8,855 bases of DNA from CAYMSF01 sp964542255 (GTDB taxonomy: Bacteria; Verrucomicrobiota; Lentisphaeria; Victivallales; Victivallaceae): the NCBI GenBank assembly GCA_964542255.1, contig CAZITV010000095.1:1-8855 (forward strand), read 5' to 3'. A program made the translations under genes and the position numbers. Position 1 is the first letter of the stretch, and every line of letters starts with the position of its first letter. Shown one piece after another: positions 1 through 4,710 of this stretch. The notes beneath the pieces were generated by a model, which saw nothing but the letters and a program-made list of their open reading frames with translations, searched no databases and had not been told where the DNA came from.

Positions 1-1141
1 GTAAAATTTCCAATTCCAGCAAGCGTAATTCGCGGTAGGTGATTATCAGAAAGTTGCCGCAACCGCAGGCGGGGTCGAGAAATTTCAGATTACTGATTTT
101 CTGATGAAATTCCGGCAGTTTATTTTTATTGCCTTTGATGGATTCAAATTCAGCCCATAAGTCGTCGAGGAAAAGCGGTTTGATGAGTTTTAAAATATTC
201 TTTTCGCTCGTATAGTGCGCGCCGAGGTTGCGGCGTTCAACTGGATTCATCACGCTTTGGAACATTGAGCCGAATATAGCGGGGGAGATTTTGCTCCAGT
301 CAATATAGGTACATTCCAGCAGCGCCTGACGCATCTTGGCATCAAAGCTGGCCATAGGTAAATTTTCTTCAAATAGCTTTCCGTTTACATAAGGAAAATC
401 CGCGAGTTGTTCGTCAATGTTTTTAAACCGCTTCTCTTGGGGAGTATTCAGTACTTGAAATAATTCTTGCAGTTTTGCCGCTATATCACTGCCATCCTCT
501 GAGGTACGCTGTTCAATATAGTCTTGGAACTGCTGCTTATCAAAAATAGTAGTGTCCTCGGCAAACAGACAAAACAAAACTCGCACCAGATAAACTTCCA
601 GCGGATGTCCGGCATAACCGATTTCTTTCAGGCGGTCGTGCAACTTTCCCATTAACTCCGCGGCTTTGATATTGGCGGGGTCTTGTTCCTGGTAAATTTT
701 CTTCTGATAGCCGAGTATGTAGCCGAAATGTTGAACATTATTTACCAGTTCTTTCAGCTTGAATTCAACCGTTTTTGCTTCCTCAAGGTCGTACAGGATA
801 AATGTCTCAAAATCTGAAACAAGGATATATTTCGGCAATTCGTGTTGTTTAAGTCCGGGCAAATAATCTTTTGCCTGCTGGTAGGCTTTATCAAGGCTTT
901 TGCCGCGACTTTTCATCTCGATTAAAATAGTGCCTTTCCACAGCAAGTCTATATAACCATCGGCATCATCAAGTTTTTTAACTTTATGCTCAAAGGTTGC
1001 GACTTTGCGACGACTAATGCCAAAGACGTTGAAAAACTCAATTAAGAAAGGTTTTGCGTCAGCATCTTCGTTGCAGGCATCTACCCACTCTTTCGAAAAA
1101 ACTACCGCACGTTCTTTGATTTCATTCCAGCTTAATGTCAT
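1..1141 (-). CDS. MmeI-like type IIL restriction-modification enzyme (N-terminal 380 residues, cut by window edge)
   Basis: This is the N-terminal part of a fused restriction endonuclease and adenine-type DNA methyltransferase; the frame stays open to the left edge. It starts MTLSWNEIKERAV, typical of MmeI-family N-termini. A PD-(D/E)xK nuclease site is visible as D65, E75 and K77 (D-x9-E-x-K), the same spacing as known for MmeI. A helical connector follows at roughly 130-300, then GAHYTS (307-312), which precedes the methyltransferase domain in this family. SAM-binding motif I is DPACGCGNF at 356-364. The catalytic NPPY-type motif and target-recognition domain would lie beyond the edge; MmeI itself is about 920 residues. 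Family members cut and methylate with one polypeptide, so no separate methylase gene is expected. No Shine-Dalgarno sequence precedes the ATG at 1141, but the family-like N-terminus supports this start. Base composition is more AT-rich than in the sugar genes. The visible part is intact. Confidence 0.9.
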   Translation of the reverse strand, partial: MTLSWNEIKERAVVFSKEWVDACNEDADAKPFLIEFFNVFGISRRKVATFEHKVKKLDDADGYIDLLWKGTILIEMKSRGKSLDKAYQQAKDYLPGLKQHELPKYILVSDFETFILYDLEEAKTVEFKLKELVNNVQHFGYILGYQKKIYQEQDPANIKAAELMGKLHDRLKEIGYAGHPLEVYLVRVLFCLFAEDTTIFDKQQFQDYIEQRTSEDGSDIAAKLQELFQVLNTPQEKRFKNIDEQLADFPYVNGKLFEENLPMASFDAKMRQALLECTYIDWSKISPAIFGSMFQSVMNPVERRNLGAHYTSEKNILKLIKPLFLDDLWAEFESIKGNKNKLPEFHQKISNLKFLDPACGCGNFLIITYRELRLLELEIL

Positions 1142-1273
1142 AATTAATTACACATGATAGAGATGTTTGATTTTTGTATTCTTTAAAAATACCGGATATG
1201 AACTAAAAATCAAGAAGGTTAGTCCATAAATATAAGAATAAGCATTTAAGCACTGCGTCTGGAGTCTACTTGG

Positions 1274-2329
1274 TCATCTGATTTTTTCCAATCCATTCAT
1301 AATTGCTCGGCAACTATACAGGTGCCTTTCGTAAGGCATATCTTCAGTTATGCCGACAATTAATCCGTTATGATTAACCAAATTACCAAACATATTTAGA
1401 GTTATTTGCTCAATTTCCTCATCATTTTTCAAATGAAGCGAGGATGGAAAGTTGAGCCATAGCACTTTATTGTCCCATACTGTTCTGGCTTTTTCAAGCG
1501 TCATGTCAGTATCCGGTGCCGGAGTAAATGCTTCAATATAATCAAGTTTTGTTTTCGCGATACTGTCCGCAATTAATCCGCAATCACCATCAAAATGAGA
1601 GCCGATTAATTTACCTTTGGCATGAAGTATATCCGCACATTCGTCATAAGACGGGACGTAATAATTATCGAATATCTCTTTGCTAATTATGGAAGTGATG
1701 ACGTTGCCGCCATAGTTTACGTGTGAGGCTGGAGAGTCAGCTACGGCACAAGCTGCGTTAATGCGATTTTGCCTGATTATTGCGGCGATTTGCAAAATTT
1801 CATCGCGATTGTCAAACCATTCCAAACAAAATACCGCCGCGTCCATAATGATCCCGGATATAAAACTTTGTATCGGCTCCAGGCCGAGACTGGCGCGAAA
1901 AATAATGTCATTGCCGGCACGTTTCTCAGCTTCGGCAAAGAGTTCATAACAAGTCTCAATTTTTTCATCTTGCGCCATAAATTTAATAATTTTGTAATCT
2001 TCTTCAGTTTTGAATAGTTTTTCGTGGTACCACGAAGTCATTCTACCTGCTTCCGTCAGGGTTGTTGCTGTTCCAACAGGTGTTTCGTAATAAGTTCTGG
2101 TAAAATTACTACCGTTTTCAGAATAGTTAAAACTGGTGATTTTGACATTAGGCATAATTGTTTTATATGCCGGTGTCATGCGATTTACGATGCACAATCC
2201 GCGATTGCGCAGTTCGCGCTCCAATTCGCTTTGTTCAAGCATACATTCATAAATTGTAAAAGGTAGGTATCCGGCGTAACCGCCGCGCAAAGCTATCTCA
2301 ACATTCTGTCTTGGACTAATTGCACTCAT
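1274..2329 (-). CDS. Uroporphyrinogen-decarboxylase-fold family protein (not HemE)
   Basis: A 351-residue protein of the URO-D superfamily, which contains HemE and the corrinoid/CoM methyltransferases such as MtaA. Recognisable parts are MSAISPRQNVEIALRGG at the N-terminus, ETPVGTATT at 82-90, a central block from GGN (207-209) to GSHFDGDC (243-250), the block DYIEAFTPAPDTDMTL (263-278) and GLIVGITEDMP (321-331). The HemE substrate motif with its paired arginines near the N-terminus is not seen, so heme synthesis is unlikely. H245 and C250 lie where methyltransferase relatives bind zinc, but the classic H-x-C pattern is absent, so the reaction is unknown. Such proteins are numerous in Lentisphaerota and Planctomycetes genomes. 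The start at 2329 is chosen over in-frame ATGs at 2335 and 2428 because AGGAG sits 7 nt before it. No corrinoid protein gene is adjacent. Product class is confident, substrate is not. Confidence 0.8.
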   Translation of the reverse strand: MSAISPRQNVEIALRGGYAGYLPFTIYECMLEQSELERELRNRGLCIVNRMTPAYKTIMPNVKITSFNYSENGSNFTRTYYETPVGTATTLTEAGRMTSWYHEKLFKTEEDYKIIKFMAQDEKIETCYELFAEAEKRAGNDIIFRASLGLEPIQSFISGIIMDAAVFCLEWFDNRDEILQIAAIIRQNRINAACAVADSPASHVNYGGNVITSIISKEIFDNYYVPSYDECADILHAKGKLIGSHFDGDCGLIADSIAKTKLDYIEAFTPAPDTDMTLEKARTVWDNKVLWLNFPSSLHLKNDEEIEQITLNMFGNLVNHNGLIVGITEDMPYERHLYSCRAIMNGLEKIR

Positions 2330-2336
2330 AATCATT

Positions 2337-2341
2337 CTCCT
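2337..2341 (-). promoter_or_regulatory. Ribosome binding site of the URO-D-like gene
   Basis: AGGAG on the minus strand lies 7 nt from the ATG at 2329 and only 1 nt from the ATG at 2335. This favours the start at 2329 and argues against the upstream ATG at 2428. Confidence 0.75.
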
Positions 2342-2367
2342 AAGGAAAAATTGAATTGTTGTAAATG

Positions 2368-2457
2368 TTAAACAAGTGCAGGAACAGCTTTTGGAATGCT
2401 GCCATTGCGCATTGACTCGGTGGCGCAAACCGCCGCAGCGGCACTACAGCGGGATGC
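2368..2457 (-). pseudogene. Possible C-terminal tail remnant of an oxidoreductase (Gfo/Idh-like)
   Basis: Between the EF-hand gene and the URO-D-like gene, one minus-strand frame reads AAAAVCATESMRNGSIPKA and ends VPALV-stop at 2368. Alternating alanine-rich helix, ATESMRxG and a final IPxxVP strand resemble the last residues of Gfo/Idh/MocA-type dehydrogenases, which often sit beside sugar and URO-D-like genes in this kind of genome. Its stop lies 38 nt before the URO-D-like ATG, a normal operon distance. There is no matching body upstream: the frame runs into the EF-hand gene in a different frame. It may be the relic of a deleted gene, or chance. The match is by eye only and short. Confidence 0.3.
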
Positions 2458-2465
2458 CTGTGATT

Positions 2466-2855
2466 TTAATTGGGATTTTCTTCGGTTTTTGCATCCTTGC
2501 CGGATTTTACCTGAGCTTCTTTTTTTTCGTTTTTTTCCATTTCCTGGTGATATTTTTCGCATTCATCATGGCTGAGTTGACCGTCGCCGTTTTTATCGAT
2601 TTTTTTGAAAGTGTCATCGTCCACGGCAATGCCATGCGATTTTTTTGCGGAATCAATTTCTTGTTTGTTCAAGCTGCCATCTTTATTTTGGTCGGCGCCG
2701 CTAAAATGCTCCTGTTCACGCAATTTTTTTAGTTTTTTTGCCGCCAGACGTGCGGCGAAAAAGCCGCCGCGCGGGGCAAAATCATCAGCGCTCGCAGGGA
2801 GATAAAGTGAACTGAAAATTGTCAATGCCGTTATCACTGCCAGTGTTTTTTTCAT
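2466..2855 (-). CDS. Small secreted EF-hand calcium-binding protein
   Basis: A 129-residue protein with an N-terminal signal peptide (MKKTLAVITALTIF, hydrophobic to about residue 19) and a likely signal peptidase I cut after ASA at 21-23. Two canonical EF-hand loops follow. Loop 1 is D55-x-N57-x-D59-G60-S61-x-N63-x-x-E66. Loop 2 is D87-x-N89-x-D91-G92-Q93-L94-S95-x-x-E98. All calcium-coordinating positions are filled, so the pair should bind two calcium ions. A Lys/Glu-rich tail (about 101-126) is probably disordered or coiled. No lipobox cysteine is seen, so it is likely periplasmic or secreted rather than a lipoprotein. The start at 2855 is preferred over the ATG at 2867 because GAGG lies 6 nt upstream. 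The gene begins 43 nt after the stop of the hydrolase gene and could share its transcript. Its partner is unknown. Confidence 0.85.
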   Translation of the reverse strand: MKKTLAVITALTIFSSLYLPASADDFAPRGGFFAARLAAKKLKKLREQEHFSGADQNKDGSLNKQEIDSAKKSHGIAVDDDTFKKIDKNGDGQLSHDECEKYHQEMEKNEKKEAQVKSGKDAKTEENPN

Positions 2856-2861
2856 GGATTG

Positions 2862-2865
2862 CCTC
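2862..2865 (-). promoter_or_regulatory. Ribosome binding site of the EF-hand gene
   Basis: GAGG lies 6 nt before the ATG at 2855 and overlaps the alternative ATG at 2867, so the shorter start, which also gives a clean signal peptide beginning MKK, is preferred. Confidence 0.6.
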
Positions 2866-2898
2866 ATAAAGTTGAAGAGATGTTAGATGGACACACTT

Positions 2899-4026
2899 TC
2901 AATCGCAAAAGATGATTTTTGAGGTTGAGGTAAGCAGCTCTGTTGAAATGACGGAGAGGTACGCCGCCTGCCACTGTTGCGGTAATGCTGCGGTGATGCC
3001 GTCGCCATTAATTACCGCGGGGATGGTGAGCCATTCGCGTTCCGGCCAGTCACCGGAATCGGCTGTGAAGCAAAGATTGGCTGCCAATATCGTTTTGCTG
3101 GAAACTTTACCAGTGATGGCCTGGAGCCCGCGTTTGATATTGGTAATGCGGATTCGCGGCTGCATTCCGCGCAAATGCTGATTGAAGAAGGCCAGAATTT
3201 CTTTGGGCTTTTCACCCGGTTGATGGGCGTGCGGCCACAGTACTTTCATGCAGTAATCATTTAATCCGCGCGTTTTATCGGCGGATTTCTGCCAGGATGA
3301 AGGAAAGAATGCAAAATCGTTGGTGCCGTTAAACCATAACACCGGCGCGGTGATGGCGGACAGGAAGTTTGCCGGATCCCACTGGTTTTTCCACCATCTG
3401 AACTGTTTGGGCGTCATTTGGCTGAATTGCGGTACCCAGCAACTCTCTTCGGTGAGGTAACCGCAGCCATAGACCGGACAAACGGCTTTGAACCGCGGGT
3501 CAAGCCCGGCGGCGATACAGGTCAAGACTCCGCCCCAACTGATGCCGGTGATACCAATACGCGCCGAATCTACTTCCGGCAGCGCGGAGAGAACTGTTGC
3601 GGCGTTGATAATTGCGGTAACTGCATGCGGGAACCATTGCTGTTCCGGCGGCCGGTTTAATTGTTCGTCAAAGGCACCCCAGCCGGCGGGACTGGAATAG
3701 CTATGCCGCGGCCAGTTGTTATATAGATTTCTGGTATCCGGCATTGCACCGCAGGTGTCCATTGCAATAACGGCGTAGCCTTGTTTGGTCCAGTAATCTG
3801 CCCAATTCGCAAATGCTGAACCACCGCCGCCGTGCACGAGTACCATTCCTGGCACTTTATTCTTACAAGAGGCATTTTCAGGCAATCCTATCCATGCGAA
3901 ATTTCGGAAATTATCCAGTCCTGAATAAAAAATGGCGCGTTTGCCTAATTGGTTGAATTCCGGCGCTTCCCAAATTACGGGTTGCGTTTTTATGATTTGT
4001 TGTACTGTTTGTTCAAGAAATTTCAT
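2899..4026 (-). CDS. Alpha/beta hydrolase, acetyl-xylan-esterase / S9 peptidase-like
   Basis: A 375-residue serine hydrolase. The oxyanion-side motif HGGGG is at 65-69, the nucleophile elbow GISWGG at 161-166 with S163, and the likely acid D237 in NGTND. The catalytic His is H266 or H268 in PHAHQPGE; the sequence alone does not separate them. The core ends near residue 290. About 85 more residues, predicted beta-rich from their sequence, form a C-terminal extension that resembles the Ig-like tail seen on some acetyl-xylan-esterase-like and PhoPQ-related hydrolases. No signal peptide is visible, so it should act in the cytoplasm on imported, esterified oligosaccharides or similar small substrates. 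AGGGA at 4035-4039 is 8 nt upstream of the ATG. The repeat island upstream separates it from the glycosidase-like gene, suggesting its own promoter. Esterase versus peptidase specificity cannot be decided here, although the neighbours favour carbohydrate ester cleavage. Confidence 0.82.
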   Translation of the reverse strand: MKFLEQTVQQIIKTQPVIWEAPEFNQLGKRAIFYSGLDNFRNFAWIGLPENASCKNKVPGMVLVHGGGGSAFANWADYWTKQGYAVIAMDTCGAMPDTRNLYNNWPRHSYSSPAGWGAFDEQLNRPPEQQWFPHAVTAIINAATVLSALPEVDSARIGITGISWGGVLTCIAAGLDPRFKAVCPVYGCGYLTEESCWVPQFSQMTPKQFRWWKNQWDPANFLSAITAPVLWFNGTNDFAFFPSSWQKSADKTRGLNDYCMKVLWPHAHQPGEKPKEILAFFNQHLRGMQPRIRITNIKRGLQAITGKVSSKTILAANLCFTADSGDWPEREWLTIPAVINGDGITAALPQQWQAAYLSVISTELLTSTSKIIFCD

Positions 4027-4082
4027 TTCTTATATCCCTGTAAGCTGCCGTAACAATTTATTTTAAAGATACTTTTTAACTC

Positions 4083-4116
4083 AGTATAAGTTAGCATAAT
4101 CTTCATAAAATGGCAA
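4083..4116 (-). promoter_or_regulatory. Weak promoter candidate for the hydrolase gene
   Basis: On the minus strand TATACT (4088-4083) matches a -10 box at five of six positions, about 57 nt before the hydrolase ATG. TTGCCA (4116-4111) is a fair -35 box but the spacing to TATACT is 22 nt; at 17 nt the -10 would be the poorer TAACTT. Listed as tentative. Confidence 0.25.
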
Positions 4117-4177
4117 CCAGACCGCCTGGAACATTTTCTCTCACGAAAGCGCGGGGAATACAGAAAAAACAAAAACA

Positions 4178-4295
4178 ATTTTACCACGAAACACACTAAT
4201 TTACACGAAATAATACCAAAATGCGGCGGATTTCTTTTCCCTGTAGAAAAATCATTCGCCGCAAGGGGTGTTCATGCCGCAGGCGCGAAAACAAA
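4178..4295 (-). repeat. Structured repeat element, copy A (ncRNA-like or hairpin repeat)
   Basis: About 118 bp, read on the minus strand. It aligns along its length with copy B at 4503-4619 on the plus strand. Order of parts: TTTGTTTT, the shared 11-mer GCGCCTGCGGC (4286-4276), GAACACCC, outer stem GCGGCG (4262-4257), ATGAT, inner stem TTTTC (4250-4246), loop TACAGG, inner stem GAAAA (4239-4235), GAAATC, outer stem CGCCGC (4228-4223), CATT, then a tail TTTCGTG...TTTCGTGGTAAAA. The tail is the widespread ACCACGAA/ACACGAA type of intergenic repeat read in reverse. Comparison with copy B shows both stems are kept while the inner stem sequence changed entirely. No protein is encoded. Function is unknown; a transcribed structured RNA or a REP-like DNA hairpin are both possible. 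Confidence 0.7.
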
Positions 4296-4301
4296 CAGCC
4301 A

Positions 4302-4377
4302 TTTTCACCACTGAGAACACGGTGAACACAGAGTAAAATGAAAACCATTTTCTACCACGGAAGGATATGAATACACG
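4302..4377 (-). repeat. Two tail-only repeat units (ACCAC..ACAC type)
   Basis: On the plus strand, two back-to-back units: TTTTCACCACTGAGAACACG and following bases to about 4339, then TTTTCTACCACGGAAGGATA and following bases to 4377. Each carries CCAC followed 14-19 bp later by ACAC, with purine-rich steps between, like the tails of the structured copies but without the hairpin module. Read on the minus strand they lie directly in front of copy A. Confidence 0.65.
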
Positions 4378-4403
4378 GAAAAATAGACCAATAATTAATG
4401 CAG

Positions 4404-4442
4404 GTCAGCCGATTATTGCGCGATGCGCGGCAATCAGCTGAC
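4404..4442. repeat. Imperfect palindrome / hairpin between the two element copies
   Basis: The arms GTCAGCCGATT (4404-4414) and AATCAGCTGAC (4432-4442) pair at ten of eleven positions. Inside them ATTGCGCG faces CGCGGCAAT around a short ATG centre, so the stem can run nearly the full length. There is no T-tract on either side, so it is not a typical intrinsic terminator. It lies close to the midpoint between copies A and B. F-type repeat sequence resumes at about 4466-4486 (CACCACTAACTCACACTAAC). Confidence 0.6.
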
Positions 4443-4502
4443 TGATCTTATTCAGTAAAATACCGCACCACTAACTCACACTAACCAAAACAATGCAGTG
4501 AA

Positions 4503-4619
4503 TTTGTTTTAGCGCCTGCGGCCGGAACACCCTCCTGCGGTGTATGATATTGCACAAGCAATGAAATCCACCGCATTAGGTTTTATTTCCGTGTATTCCG
4601 AACATTCCGTGGTAGAAAA
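4503..4619 (+). repeat. Structured repeat element, copy B (ncRNA-like or hairpin repeat)
   Basis: About 117 bp on the plus strand, the inverted partner of copy A. Parts: TTTGTTTT, GCGCCTGCGGC (4512-4522), GAACACCC, outer stem GCGGTG (4537-4542), ATGAT (4544-4548), inner stem ATTGC (4549-4553), loop ACAA, inner stem GCAAT (4558-4562), GAAATC (4563-4568), outer stem CACCGC (4569-4574), then the tail TTTCCGTGTATTCC to TTCCGTGGTAGAAAA. Against copy A the outer stem has one compensated pair (C-G in A, T-A in B), and the inner stem is different but still fully paired. ATGAT and GAAATC flanking the inner stem are identical in both copies. Confidence 0.7.
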
Positions 4620-4634
4620 CGGCTGTTGTTTTTT

Positions 4635-4676
4635 TGCTTTATTTCGTGTTTGTTTGTGTTTTTCGTGGTAGAAAAG
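4635..4676 (+). repeat. Tail-only repeat unit after copy B
   Basis: GCTTTATTTCGTG, a spacer with TTTGTG, then TTTTTCGTGGTAGAAAAG: the tail of the structured element without its hairpin module. It is joined to copy B by GGCTGTTGTTTT, which resembles the GGCTGTTTGTTTT that leads into copy A on the other strand, so linker, hairpin module and tail behave as separable blocks. Confidence 0.6.
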
Positions 4677-4686
4677 TTTTAGTTTT

Positions 4687-4709
4687 CCTCCGTGGTGAAA
4701 CACCGGAGG
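4687..4709. repeat. Hairpin directly after the glycosidase-like stop codon
   Basis: CCTCCG and CGGAGG (6 bp) enclose a smaller GTG/CAC pairing. It begins two bases after the TAA of the glycosidase-like gene on the minus strand, with the repeat-like CCGTGGTGAAA inside. No T-run follows on the minus strand, so it may stabilise or end the transcript, but a standard terminator is not supported. Confidence 0.45.
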
Positions 4710-4710
4710 T

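Larger units (their letters stand above)
4027..4710. other. Repeat island without protein genes
   Basis: No credible coding sequence lies here. The right half of the hydrolase leader (4027-4120) may hold its promoter. From about 4178 to 4709 the stretch is almost entirely repeat and palindrome sequence: copies A and B, several tail-only units in both orientations, the central palindrome and the post-stop hairpin. Units left of about 4390 have their tails running leftward and those right of about 4500 have tails running rightward. Confidence 0.7.

Noticed and set aside
1142..1273. Promoter for the MmeI-like gene (minus-strand TTGATT and TATTTT, 16 bp apart).
   Set aside because: The region is strongly AT-rich, several equally poor pairs can be found, and none stands out; nothing else is visible in this gap.
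2400..2450. Short GC-rich palindrome (GCCGCTGCGGC) as a terminator for the EF-hand gene.
   Set aside because: The stem is 5 bp around a single base, with no T-run afterwards; it cannot form a reasonable terminator hairpin.
2376..2732. Hydrophobic 118-codon open frame on the plus strand.
   Set aside because: It is antisense to the EF-hand gene; the Phe-rich product is produced by the Lys-rich codons of the real protein read in reverse.
4501..4590. A protein-like reading (EFVLAPAAGTPSC, then VYDIAQAMKS in another frame) resembling the C-terminus of a URO-D-like protein.
   Set aside because: It needs a frameshift, and the same DNA is copy B of the structured repeat, which explains the sequence better.
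4503..4619. Hammerhead-like ribozyme, suggested by ATGAT-stem-GAAA.
   Set aside because: The CUGAUGA core is not present and no cleavage-site strand with a matching third stem could be found, so the resemblance is superficial.
4178..4710. Possible CRISPR array, suggested by repeated short motifs.
   Set aside because: Units are imperfect, occur in both orientations, have unequal spacing and no unique spacers of constant length, and no cas gene is present.
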